The notes under the pieces: generated by a model
Told to the model about the DNA's origin: nothing
The model's database searches: none
The model's input: the letters and a program-made list of their open reading frames with translations, nothing else
Position numbers and translations under genes: made by a program
Shown here: positions 34,331 through 45,499 of the stretch, one piece after another
Layout of the letters: each line of letters begins with the position of its first letter
How positions within the stretch are numbered: position 1 is the stretch's first letter
Assembly: GCA_033675265.1 (NCBI GenBank)
Contig: JAUJYZ010000042.1
Span: 1-64,000 of the forward strand
Direction of reading: 5' to 3'
Source of the DNA: Actinostola sp. cb2023
Lineage: Eukaryota; Cnidaria; Anthozoa; Actiniaria; Actinostolidae
Length of the DNA stretch: 64,000 nt

Positions 34331-35723
34331 AGAGCACTCAGATGGATTCCTTAGATTTTGGCGATATATTCCGATGATAAATTATTTTTATTGGAGTTAA
34401 TTTATCCATTAAATTTATAGTAAACAAGGCCTAACATTTTGACAACTGCTGGTAATGTACAAATAACACGCGACAAAGTCACACCTCCAAAATCATTACA
34501 TCATAACAAAAGTTTGCGCCAGTTTTATGCAAATTAAATTCGATTCCTTGCATGCAGAACAAGTCGACCACTCGCTACTTCGTTGCTCGCTCATTCTCGT
34601 GGCTTCGTCGCTCGTTCATTCTTGTGACTTCGTCGCTCCCTATCCGAATACAAAATCTCTGAGAATAAAAAGTGTGGTCGACTTGTGGTAAGTCTAAATA
34701 TAATTCATAAAGACAGCTAAACCTGAATACCAGTAATAACCTCATATTTCACCAACACGTGCATTCCGACCACTGTGATTTAATATGTCTAGAAGGAACC
34801 GAAAATCCTCAAAAATAGAAACATTCCTTGAGTCAATGTTTCTTGTTGAAATGATCGAGGGAGAGGTAAGCAAATAAGAAGTGCCTTACAACAAGAAACC
34901 TGTCATTGAACCGTTCACTACTCCAGTATTTGAGGTAGCCCGGGACCGACACTTTCGAGGTGAAAATTCTCGTTCATTGGCATTTGCTGTCGATATATTG
35001 CCTGTATTGCCATTGGTCGTTCTATTAGAAAGGCTACAAGAAAGCAAAGGTATTTCAACTGATGCACATGGAGGGTTTTGACATACGAAGTCGCTTCTTA
35101 CCCTTGTCGTCGTTTCATCTCCAGCGAAAGCAGAAATGGTGCAAAGGAAGAATCACTTATAAAAGTCCCAGATAACTTCAACGTTTTCCATGTTTCGTGG
35201 ACTCTTTTTTTCAGGTATATACGTTGGTGACGGTACCTCCACAAACTTCGATTTTCTTCTCTATTTTCCTTTGCGAAGAGCAACGACGACCGTCCAGAAT
35301 TCACTCGCTTGACTCCCCAGGCTTTCTTCATTATTTATACGTTAAGAGGTAATGGGAAAACTATACTATGTCGATCGATTGAAATGGATTACAACTAACT
35401 ATATATCTTCTCGGGGAAACTTGAAATCTGCCCGGGTTGGACTCTTTTCAAGTTTCTAGATTTCGATACCAGACCCCCTCTTCGAGATTACCTTGACAGT
35501 ACCCCTTTAAGGTAATGAAGTTGTTGTTGTCATCCTCGGTAATACCAATAGCGCCTCCTTCACATTTTATGACAGCATTGTTCTTCTCGTGCGCCTGATC
35601 TATGCTTATGCCTGAAAATTATCTCTCTGACTTGTGCACCACAGAGTTCCCTTTATGAAACTCTTCCGCAAGGTTAGGATGTTACTGCTCAATAGCTATC
35701 ATATCTCATAAATGAATGGGAAG
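34331..35723. other. No recognisable gene; one hairpin
   Basis: Several short frames occur (34881-35081 plus, 35098-35331 minus), without motifs. A foldback lies at 34559-34686. Confidence 0.35.
34559..34686. repeat. Foldback with ACAAGTCGACCAC ends
   Basis: ACAAGTCGACCAC at the left and GTGGTCGACTTGT at the right bracket about 100 bp containing repeats of TCGTCGCTCGTTCATTCT. Confidence 0.8.
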
Positions 35724-37720
35724 TCATATAGAGTAGTTGATGTTATTGTTTGCAAAGAAGTAAGGTGTCAATTTGGTCAATGCATTACGGTACAAATTGA
35801 AGTCTTCCTCTTTGAAAGACCGAATCAGTTGTATAATTGCCAGCTCCATGGTCATGATGAGATCCCAAAAACATAATTGTGGGCTCTCTGCTCTGCGTTT
35901 GTCGCACCAGCTTTTGCAGTCAAGGACTTCTGCGTTGCCATTGTCATATTGCATGTAGTTATCGGGAGCGTTTTTCACAAGCTTGTATAAAGTATATGCG
36001 GTAACTTGGTGAGCCTGTTTCGTCCTGGTAACATTTAAAGCTGATAAAAAAGATTGAGCAGTTACGGAGGAAGTTACTCCTACTTCTGTGAGGGCGCAGC
36101 GCGGTCATTTCTACGTGAAGTCCTCCAAACATGATCACAAACTTGTCTTCTCCATACTCTTCTGGCAATTCCCATTGTATCTGTTTGGCCAATGCGTACA
36201 GCGGCTGATCAGCTGCAATAACGGGAGTCTGTCCTGGAATCTTGCCCATCACATGCTTGATCGTTGCGGCAGAGTATGTTTCATCCCCTAAAAGAGGTAG
36301 CAGTGAAGCAATAGTTACTTCAAAATTGGCCTCTCTGTGAAGCATGATAAGCTGACCACGCGATGTTATTATATATGTCACCTTGTATGAACATTTTAGA
36401 GTAAATTCACACCATCATCATCACGGACATTATCCTCAGTATGACTCCCAATCTCTAGCCAGGGATACTCGAGTCTGAGGTTTGTAGATATTGACTCAAT
36501 ATATTCCAATACTCTATTTGGTCTTGTAGTAGGTTTGGGATTCTCTCGTATAAACGCTGGCTGAACATTAGTGAATCTCTCTGAAACCCCAGGGACTCTC
36601 TTCGCCTTGTTATCTCCTAGCCTAATTTAAGGCCTTCGTGTATTTCGCCACTGTTTTCGGAGCTTGGATGCTGGGAAATTGAAATACTGGTACCATGGAA
36701 GGATGTCTGTGCTGTAGTAGCTCTTGGGTTGTCATCAATGCTATCCATCACTGAGCTCGTCAACAAACCCGTTCTTATTGTTGGTGGGCAGACAACACTC
36801 TCCTCTACGTATTAGTTGACAACAGCTTCGCCTAGTTGAGCCGAAATTTCTAATACTCTGCCATATGAAATGCTTAGCCCATTCTCATATAGCATATCGC
36901 CAGTTAAGAGAATACCGACAACCCGACATAAACTGGAAAAGAGGTTTCACTATCTTTTGAGTGTCTATGTGTCGTAGCATCTACCTTGGCAGAGCAGTTG
37001 TACTGTAGAAGTTGAGCCAATGCTAGATAGGATTTTGAGGCACCATATCTCAGCTGTGAATTTAAATATGCCGCATGTTCTATCATGCACACGAATTCGA
37101 GTAGGGATGCAGGGACAGACTATTCAATGGGACAGACTCTTCAATGTTGAGTGTTTTGTCCAAAACCCATTTGCGGGCTAACATTTCCTTGCAGATAATT
37201 GCTACAGCTTTTGGTAGATGAATCGCGTCGCTAGTTTTATTCCTCTGTGCTAGCACAGCACCAATATCACTGAGGAACACGACATCACGCCCCTCGTGAT
37301 AACGCTGTACCTCGGGCACGTGAAATGGCAATTGGTCTTTCAACCTCTGGACAATCAACTCCTAGTTGCTCAAGCCGCTGCTCATCCAATTTCACAAGTT
37401 CAGCAAGCTTGAACTTAACTGGACGATCATCTGATGCGGCTAGTTTTGATTCGGTTATGAATGTAACGAGTTCAGAAAAAGCAGTAGTATAGGCTTCTCT
37501 CTTTGGAAGCGTTCCCTCACCTGTGGATGGTTCTTCGGCACTCAGTCTGGCTCGCTCCCTTTGATATAATGCTGCTAAGCAGGATGGATGGTACTTTAGC
37601 TCTTGATCAACTATATGCCCTGTGGTGAGTTTTGCTAGAACTTTGCCAACATATATGGTTTTCGCACATTTGTTTAGCCTGTCATCCAAGTTCATAGTCC
37701 GCATTGCTTTTCTCAGATTA
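35724..37720 (-). pseudogene. Decayed copy of a large multi-copy cnidarian protein family
   Basis: Reading the minus strand in order: LAKLTTGHIVDQELKYHPSC and LAALYQRERARL (37.6 kb), FKLAELVKLDEQRLEQLG, QRYHEGRDVVFLSDIGAVL and DAIHLPKAVAIICKEML (37.2 kb), LAQLLQYNCSAK and FPVYVGL (37.0 kb), NGLSISYGRVLEI and SVMDSIDDNPRATTAQTSFH (36.7-36.9 kb), then DQPLYALAKQIQW and GEDKFVIMFGGLH (36.1-36.2 kb). The tail around 35.75-35.95 kb has CKSWCDKRRAESPQLCFWD. I remember this block order from many near-identical uncharacterised anthozoan proteins, which suggests a mobile or amplified gene. Many frameshifts and stops, and no catalytic motif I can name. Confidence 0.5.
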
Positions 37721-38649
37721 TTATCTTTATCTTCTTTGTCTCACAAAAAAAAACATTGTAATTTCGAGAAACAGTAAGATATCCTATGTCTTTTTATACC
37801 ATTTTTCCTCTTCTTCTGTTGTTGTCAGATCTCTTTTCTTAGCCCTCTCTAACTTGCTGTTGCTTAAAAGAAGTATGCAGCTCTGGTGATACTTTGCATT
37901 ATTTGTTCTTAACGCGTCGTCTATGCCTCACCTTCGTCTAATCTGCCAGGATCTAGCATGACTGGCAGGGCATTAGTTGTATGAAACTGTGGGACATTGA
38001 TTGCAATATTACTGTACCCATTTGATTCTCTTTTTGTGGGATTTGTGTGAGGTGACTTCAGCTCTTCATTCGTTTCTTGTTAACATAAACAACACTTCTT
38101 CCAGTCTGTTTTGAATCTCACAGGCATAGCCATTTTGATGCCGATATTGAGTGGTTATCCTTGTTCAGTCACGTTTCGTGGATAATATTGAGGGCAACGA
38201 AATAAAACTAGACCCTGGTAGCAGGGTTCACTCGTGTCCTGATGCCGGATTGAGCCAGTACATGCTTTGGACCAGAGTAGAAAAGGCCGAGTAGCAGAAT
38301 AGCAGGAGTTGAAGAATTGGGATCCCTGTGTTAATGTTGAAGGCCGTAGTCGGAGTTTGAATATGAGTTTGATTTTCCCTTCTAGAAAGCTTCCCTTTTC
38401 TACCTTGTTCTTCAAATACTTGCTACAAATAAAGATTGATGGTTATGTGAGGGTTTGAGGCGTATTTAGTGGGATTGGGTCAGTTGGATTTCGACTTCGA
38501 GTTGTTTTCGCCTGAACTCAAAGACGTACTCACGGACCTCACTGCAACAACACACCTAAGTTAACTTGTTTGAAAATAATAAGAAAACAATTAATAATGA
38601 AAATGAAAATGACAATTAATACACAATTGCAATAATGCAACTTCAAGTC
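37721..38649. other. No recognisable gene
   Basis: An 86-residue minus frame (38155-38415) has no motif I recognise. The rest is non-coding by eye. Confidence 0.35.
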
Positions 38650-38655
38650 CAATTA

Positions 38656-39771
38656 TATGGCTCGTGATATGGGTCAAAATTCGAAAGTGTTAAATTCAAT
38701 AAATTGTTGTATTTTTCACAATGTCTGTTTTTTACAATCACCTCAATTCGCCAATTTAGGTTTGCTGCAAACCGCAAATTCTGCGAAACGTAAATTTATT
38801 GATTCAAATTCTTCGAATTTCAAATTCTTCGAATTTCAAATTCTTCGAATTATCGTACAGGCGTTCCTTGTCTATTACCTAGGCCCTCTCGTCCGATCTC
38901 CAATCCCACAAAACCTTGCACAATCCTGCTGCAGATCATAATTATTCCATTTCTGTAGCATCGGCCAATGTGAATTTGAATAATGTCTAGCAGATTTGAC
39001 ATGATAATATTTTACGCGAATGTGCCGAATCAGCCCGTTCAGCCTCAGGATCTTCGAGTTTGAGTGCTACTACAGTGCCACTAGTTGCAGGTTCATCGTC
39101 TGCACCATCGAACTCGGCAATCACACCATCCCGTAGCCAAACTGCCATTACCGAACACAGGCGTTTGTTCAGTGGCTTTCGTCCAGCTGTAGCTTCAAGA
39201 CGTGGTGCACTCACTTCGAGCGGTTCGAGGGCTTCTCGTGGTCGACGCGGACAACCGCCATACTACGTTCGAACTACGTTCACCAAGGCGTTCGTTTGCC
39301 TGTCCAGGACGGACCAGGTCAACCCGCCTCCTGCGACCGAGAGGATTTCTCTGAGTTTGGCCGGCCTTGGCGAGAAAAAATTAGTCAGACGGCTCTGCTC
39401 ACCACGTGCATGACAAAATTTGTGAAGCTTTTCCCTCCATCGTAGACGCCGGTGGCCATTGGCCGATGCTACAGAAATGGAATAATTATGATCTGCAGCA
39501 GGATTGTGCAAGGTTTTGTGGGATTGGAGATCGGACGAGAGGGCCTAGGTAATAGACAAGGAACGCCTGTACGATAATTCGAAGAATTTGAAATTCGAAG
39601 AATTTGAAATTCGAAGAATTTGAATCAATAAATTTACGTTTCGCAGAATTTGCGGTTTGCAGCAAACCTAAATTGGCGAATTGAGGTGATTGTAAAAAAC
39701 AGACATTGTGAAAAATACAACAATTTATTGAATTTAAAACTTTCGAATTTTGACCCATATCACGCGCCATA
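38656..39771. mobile_element. Inverted-repeat element (315-bp arms) carrying a gene fragment
   Basis: The arms 38656-38970 and 39457-39771 are nearly identical inverted copies starting TATGGC(T/G)CGTGATATGGG; they contain tandem TTCGAATTTCAAATTC words. CAATTA flanks the element at 38650-38655 and, beyond a nested MITE, at 39915-39920, a 6-bp target duplication. The 486-bp centre encodes part of a captured gene on the plus strand. The two matching ~95-residue frames at 38657 (+) and 39486 (-) simply reflect the palindrome. Confidence 0.75.
39060..39480 (+). pseudogene. Captured gene fragment inside the inverted-repeat element
   Basis: A Ser/Arg-rich leader is followed by YYVRTTFTKAFVCLSRTDQV, then LSLAGLGEKKL, and in a shifted frame VHDKICEAFPSIVDAGGHWP. 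The pattern FVCL...AGLGEKK...AFPS(I/L)..AGG resembles a domain often found upstream of HECT-type ligase regions in cnidarian proteins; that link is from memory and weak. The last residues extend into the right arm, so part of the captured exon was duplicated into both arms. Confidence 0.4.
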
Positions 39772-39912
39772 GAGTGCAAACCATATGTCCGTGAAATAGT
39801 ACTATTACTAAACAGTACTAAATAGTGTTATCTCCATTGTTTTCTATTGTTTCATCAGTGCTATTTAGTACTAATTAGTTAGTACTGTTTCACAGACATA
39901 TGGTTTGCACTC
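39772..39912. repeat. TA-flanked foldback MITE, family member 2
   Basis: Ends GAGTGCAAACCATATG and complement, TA at 39770-39771 and 39913-39914. It shares the ends and the central AACAATAGAAAACAAT / AGTACTAAATAG words with 17931-18071. It sits exactly at the outer end of the 38656-39771 element, using its terminal TA. Confidence 0.85.
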
Positions 39913-39920
39913 TACAATTA

Positions 39921-40966
39921 CTCTTCAAGTTAGATATAAATAGCATACTGTATATATAATCTTGATTGTGCTCATCGTCAGTCTCAAAGTTGGGGATCGT
40001 AATTATAAAGCTTCGTTGCTTTCAACTGACTTCTGGATCGGATTCCAGTTATCCAGGTTGTAATGCTTTTCTATACAATGCTTCAGAATAAGTGACAAAG
40101 GCTTCCATGATGTTACGTGTCTCTGTTTCAGTTCTCGAATATCGGCATGTTGACATCGAGCGCGAAGAGTCATAGACCTCGTGGCATTGATAACTCTTCG
40201 TTTTAATCGTTGCTGAGAGATCTTCTCGTCTTTGATTACACACCGAACAATCTGAAGAGTAAAGAGTGAAATATTTCCCTCGAAAAATTTCATGTCCCGG
40301 TCCAAATAGCCGTCTTCTTCGACTTCGTAAGACACCATGTACCGTACGATTGCTACCGGATGTATTGCGCAACTTTGGAGATTTCTGACGCCCCAAAAAA
40401 CGAAAAAAAAATACCCTTTGGCCTGGGCACGAGTAATAACTGTTTAGGGACGTCCGTTGTCAAAATGACGAATTTTCTTGTAATTGATAACACAAACCCT
40501 TGAATACTCAATTCTATTTAACTGTATTTGTTTAGATTCTAACACAGCATTAATCTATTCACAACTTAGGATTTTTTGCGTTTCTGTAAGCAAAGTACGA
40601 TAGAACTTTGAATAACTGTTAGAGATGGAATTTCAAAATGACCACCGTGATTATACCGCAGGGATCCCACATTTTACTACCACAGGGACCCCGCATTCTA
40701 CAACACCTCTCGGTGCTGTGTCCTCGCCGTTCAGAATCCTTATATTTGAATAAGAGCAATTATGGTGTTTATTAAACATGAGGAATGATTGAAAATATCA
40801 AAATCTAGAAATCATTTTAGAATTTCTTCAAAAACAGATTATCGTCCGCCATTTTGAAAATAGCCGCCATCTTGGATTATCCGATAACCCTAATTATTAG
40901 GTTTAAAGCTGATTTTACGTTTGCTCATCGACTAGATTTGAAAAATAATCACACCTTCCAAATTCC
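39921..40966. other. No recognised gene; overlapping unknown frames at 40003-40396
   Basis: Two overlapping minus-strand frames at 40003-40396 (one with LKRRVINATRSMTLRARCQH) have plausible composition but no motif. The stretch 40650-40960 is non-coding by eye. Confidence 0.3.
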
Positions 40967-41775
40967 TAGCCTGAAAATCAGCCGCCGCCTCTGGGTCAAA
41001 AATTTCCCCGAGTGAGACGTCTGAACTCCGAAGTCGATAATCGTGTCCAGTGACGTCACACTACGCCGGATCCGGGTAGTGTGTTCTGATTGGCTCACAC
41101 GATAATTTATACAAATTCGTTGGGTTTTTCAAGATGGCGGGTCTGTTTATTTCCAAACCGCCGTTCGAAACGTAAGTCTCTTGGTTGGAATAACAGGCCA
41201 GGGTTGAATCCACAGCAAGAAAAACTGAAGCTCTTTATGAATTTATTAACAGGAAGAATGTCTATGTTGACCTTCCGACTGGCTACGGAAAGTCGTTTAT
41301 CTTTGAAATGGCTCCACGCCGGCTGCAGCGAACTGAGCGAACTATCCCTTTAGAAACTACATGTACTTGTACTACCAACTGAAGACGAAGGGCTGCTATA
41401 AAGTTGTCTTTCTTTCCCGCTTCTTCTACGGAGTCTACTAGTCCTTCGCATACTAATTGTCTTTGATATTTGTACATAGATTTTGGGGATACGTCAGTAC
41501 GACTGATACGATTTTGTCTTGACTATTATTTTAAATTTCGATAATTTTCGTATATTCTAAGGTGTTTCACTGTCTACTAGCTATCAACAATATTTACAAA
41601 CATAACTTTGTCCTAATACCGGTCTGTCTTTATTTCTAAGTCAAGCCTCAAGTGTTGACGTTCTAACATTTACATAAATTAGATGACGTCACTGGACACG
41701 ATTATCGACTTCGGAGTTCAGACGTCTCACTCGGGGAAATTTTTGACCCAGAGGAGGCGGCTGATTTTCATGCTA
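40967..41775. mobile_element. Pack-MULE-like element with captured helicase fragment
   Basis: TIRs begin TAGCCTGAAAATCAGCCGCC (left) and TAGCATGAAAATCAGCCGCC (right, complement) and extend about 95 bp to GTGACGTCAC. A 9-bp CCAAATTCC flanks both ends exactly (40958-40966 and 41776-41784). A 9-bp duplication with long TIRs indicates a Mutator-like element. It lacks a transposase and instead carries a RecQ-like helicase motif I fragment on the plus strand. Confidence 0.8.
41132..41390 (+). pseudogene. Captured RecQ-like helicase motif I fragment
   Basis: A start-like ATGGCGGGTCTG at 41132 is followed shortly by a frame from 41196 reading TEALYEFINRKNVYVDLPTG then YGKSFIFEMAP. LPTGYGKS is the Walker A motif of superfamily 2 helicases; with the LYEFINRKNVYV lead it resembles the RecQ-like helicases amplified in corals. 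The frame loses similarity after about 41300. The fragment is a transduplicated exon inside a Pack-MULE-like element. Confidence 0.6.
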
Positions 41776-41784
41776 CCAAATTCC

Positions 41785-42280
41785 ATGCTTGTATCACAAT
41801 CCGAATGATTTTTCTATTATCTGTCCCACTAATATAAGGACTAACCAAACGAACCTCAAGTATGTCCAGCAAAATTGTCAAATTATTAACATACAAATTA
41901 AAGAATCATAACTTTCATTAAACAATAACAGGAAAAGAAAAAGAAATAGCCAAACATGAAGTTCATCGTCTTACGTTAGGACAGTGCCTTTGAAAATCAC
42001 CATGTTAATATAATAATATAATAATAATACTTTATTTAAACACGTAGTCACCTAAGAACTACAAAGCTCGTTAAAACGTGAACGTTGCCACAATTGAAAC
42101 ATGTGAATCTGGCACTACCACCTATGCCGCCTCTGCCCCAAGAGTGCTGAGGTCTGAAATATGGATGTGAGTAAGGGACGCTGAGGATACTTCTTCGTGA
42201 TTTTAGCTATGTTTGAAGATACTTTGGATTCCTCCTAAGAGCCGACCAAACGGGTGACAATGTCACTTAATTTCCCAAGC
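41785..42280. other. No recognisable gene
   Basis: A+T-rich with a short AATAAT-type microsatellite at about 42008-42030. Confidence 0.4.
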
Positions 42281-42394
42281 CTTGAAATCAGAACAGACAA
42301 CAACCTTTTTGTGGGCTAAAAGGGTAGGGAAAGAATTACTCCAAGCTCAAGAATGTAACAAAGCACAATGGTTTATAGAGTCCAGCCTCATACC

Positions 42395-42750
42395 GAGGGA
42401 CAAGGGGTCACAATACCCCAGACACATGAGAGGTCACAATCCTCTCATAACCCGGCACGGGGAAGGACTCATCCCCCTAGGGGTCACAATCCCCAAATAT
42501 ATTTTAGGTCAAACCTCCTAAAGGAATCAGAAGGGGGTTTGCAATCCCCCCTTAGACCGGTCAGACGGGTTCCAACCCCCCCCCCCCCCCCCCCCCCCCC
42601 CTCCCCCCTCCCCCCTCCCCCCACCCTCACCGTGAGAGGTCACAATCCTCTCACCCAACACGGAGGAATACTTCCCCCTGGGAAGTGATCGAAATAGCTT
42701 AGAGTTATTGCCCCATAATTCCCGTAACAACCAGACTGTTGAGGAGTCAC
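42395..42750. repeat. Array of short GGTCACAATCC hairpin words with a C-rich tract
   Basis: GGTCACAAT(A/C)CC or close variants recur at about 42407, 42433, 42482, 42640 and (as GAGTCACCATCC) 42740. Each is bracketed by self-complementary flanks such as GGGG..CCCC or GAGG..CCTC. Between them is a CCCCC/CCCCCT tract (42579-42622). The array lies just downstream of the DIRS recombinase gene, where these elements keep their 3' control region. Confidence 0.55.
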
Positions 42751-42901
42751 CATCCCCATTCTAGCCAACCACGACAGTCTATGGGGCAAAAGTGACCTGC
42801 ATAGGAGCACTTCTTCCCACAAATACACAAAGTATATCCCCATAGACGAACCCCAGGGAGAAGGAGAAAATGTAATTAACTAAAATAGGGAGAATGCAAA
42901 C

Positions 42902-43430
42902 CTAGTGAGATCTAACGTATTTGTGTATATCCCCCACTAATTTATCAGACACTTCAAAAAGGAGGGAGTGTGGGCATCTAATGTACTTTTTGTAGCACTC
43001 GGAGGACCAACGTCCCTTGGTCTTGATTAACCAAGGGGGAAGGCCTACTGAAGCGGCAGTTGTTGCCGCGCCTATTCGGTAATCAGATGAATTAAAGCCA
43101 GAAAGAGACAAGAGTTGCCTGGTCTCAGAGGTTAGGGAAAGCTTTGTTAGAGGAGAACCTGCAGAGTATTGGAATAGTGGGCCATTTGAAGTACCCCTTA
43201 ATGATAGGTAGCCTTTCATTGCTTTTATGGGACAGTAAGCTGACTTGTCTTAACCCCCCGGCAGACTAGCTGTAAACGATGAAAGTTTCAGGCTGTGGCC
43301 ATTTCGAATGTGGAAGTGTTGCACCGCAGCCAGGTAGTTTTTAATTGATGAGTATTTTAAAGACCTAGCCAAATTAAATATGCCACATAATTATGAATAA
43401 GGGTATCCTCATCAACTGGCATAGAATAGG
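42902..43430 (-). pseudogene. DIRS tyrosine recombinase
   Basis: The core-binding part reads RSLKYSSIKNYLAAVQHFH (about 43370) after a frameshift from VDEDTLIHNYVAYL. The catalytic part (43219-42902) reads DYRIGAATTAASVGLPPWLI and KGRWSSECYKKYIR, giving the R, the RW box and the Y of DIRS recombinases. A stop lies before 43219. Confidence 0.85.
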
Positions 43431-43474
43431 CTGACGGGGGTCGATAAAGACAGAGAAAATCAATAAATCATTTT

Positions 43475-44835
43475 TGTGGCTACTATCTCCATATATGGAG
43501 ATGTAGCCACTATGCTATCGAGTTGTAAGTCCATCCGTAAGTAGTCCTAATCTTCGGATAGTGTTCGGAATCGCACAGTGATCGGAATTCTTCGATCGAC
43601 ACCGAAGGCCTATGTCTGCTCGATGTTTCTTCAATGGACTTTTGTATTTTCGTGATTATCGAGTTTATTGGCGATAATTTTTGTGAATATCGAGTTTATC
43701 GGCGACAACATCGGCGGTCCACGACATGTTTCGAATTGTCGTAATCTCTCGTCTGGTTGTCGACTTATCGATTGTAACGTTATGCCTACGTTTCTTCCAT
43801 GTGCTTTTATTCACGCGTTGGTTGAAGGCAAGTTTTCACTCTATATTTATTATGATTTTGTGCTATTTTGCATCATTAATCAGGCACAGCTTTCTAGCAC
43901 TGGGTCAAATGTTTGTTCGTAAATAATTTTTCAGGTTTTTTGACGATCTCGGTGGAGACTTTCCAGCAGAAAGACGAGCATTTCAAAGTGTCTGTTTGGC
44001 GGACATGGTGGAGTGATTACTGCAGCCCAACACGTCAATTCTCGGTTTTCACCTACGTCATTGAAACTTTTCCCAGGGCTTATATAGAACAAAACCTGCA
44101 TAGGCCGAAAGAGTAGCCAAAACCATATATCTCAGCCGAAGCTTTAGTTAAAAGAAGTTTTAGATACGAAGATATGAGCGATCACTTATGCTCATAATTT
44201 AGTTAAAATGTATGGGTCCGCCATCTTGGTTTCCCATCGAGGGACAACCAACATGACGGCCAAATCACGAAGACTGAAAATCGTGTTTATTTTGCAAACA
44301 CTTCAATTTTAAACAGCTACGTTCATCAAAATAAAGTTACCCATCATCTACTAAGTTAAAATCGTATTATTTCAAACGAAGTTTCCTCTATCTACGGCTT
44401 TGAAAATGCGCGTGACAGTATTGCGTGACAGCATTTGAGCCGCAATATATCGAAAACAAAACATCTAAATAACCAAATTATTTTGGTAAGACTTTTTCTT
44501 ATAACGACATAAACAAGATATCCAACAAACAGTTTTGTGAGGTGAATAGTTTGGATTTTAGCTTTTTGATGACGTCACGTGAAAACCGAGAATTAGCTCC
44601 TGCCGATCCATAAAGCCAAATGTACTGACTTTCCTTCGTGATTCGGAAAACAAATAAACCCAGCAATGGTTTTATATCCAATCAAACACTCCTGCTCGCT
44701 TACAAACCATACATAGAAAACTCGAATTTAAATAGCAAAATATTTTAAGCTTTTTCTTGCCATGCAATGAAATCTTACAAGAACTGCATGTACTGAACAA
44801 TATAATGTATTGTACCATATAATATAGTAGCCACA
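43475..44835. mobile_element. 1.36-kb non-coding element inserted in the DIRS polyprotein
   Basis: The ends share TGTGGCTACTAT as an inverted repeat. The left end is itself a small palindrome (GTGGCTAC..ATATAT..GTAGCCAC). DIRS coding sequence resumes on both sides (HIEGKKNEIADALSR to the right, CLYRPPSAYSMPVDE to the left). No transposase and no clear target duplication were seen. Confidence 0.6.
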
Positions 44836-44899
44836 TGCACACATTGCGGGCCTATTTTACACCTGAGCTGTAGGTCTGCTTGGTAGAGGCAGCGATAGA

Positions 44900-45444
44900 G
44901 AGGTTGAGGTAGTGAAGGATGTCTGCATTTAAATATCCAGGAGTGCTGGAGGAACTAGCCTGGGTGTTTGGTCTGCCCAAGGAGCCAGCTTGCGAAATCG
45001 TTCCATCTGGAAGCGAGAGAGGGCATCAGCAATTTCATTCTTTTTTGCCCTCAATGTGTCTCACTTGTACATACAACATATGTCCAGGGATAAGAGGGTC
45101 AAATGGCGCAGTAAATCCATGACTCTTGGGACATGGGATCTCTTTGAGTTGACCATGTTAACAACAGATTCATTGTCACAGAACAAGATAATACGCTTAT
45201 TAGCGAATTCCCTGTCCCAAAGCTGACATGCGACAACCAGAGCAAACAACTCCTGCCATGCAATGCTAATGCCTGGGGTGGAGAGTTGTTGGTGGGTTTG
45301 CCACTGATCCATGACCCTGAACCATTTCGACCTAAAAATGCCCCCAAAGCCTAATGTCCCAGAGGCGTCTGTATGGAAGACTAAAGGAGTCAGAGTCCAC
45401 CCATGCAGTTGAAGAAACAGCCCCATTCCAGCCCGATATGCCAC
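44900..45444 (-). pseudogene. DIRS RNase H domain
   Basis: LVFHTDASGTLGFGG, SIAWQELFALVVACQLWD and ILFCDNESVVNMVN carry the D, E and D of RNase H, followed by HIEGKKNEIADALSRFQMER, the usual RNase H end. The frame continues beyond 45061 to the junction with the inserted element. Confidence 0.85.
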
Positions 45445-45499
45445 ATGTGAAGGTCATTAAAGAAATCTGCATGTAACTAGCCTTGGAGACATTGCGGGT

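Noticed and set aside
38657..39779. Two nearly identical ~95-residue proteins on opposite strands
   Set aside because: They are the two arms of one palindromic element read in opposite directions; nothing suggests a real protein.
42368..42730. Proline- and glycine-rich frames on both strands
   Set aside because: They arise from the C-rich tract and hairpin array downstream of the DIRS recombinase.
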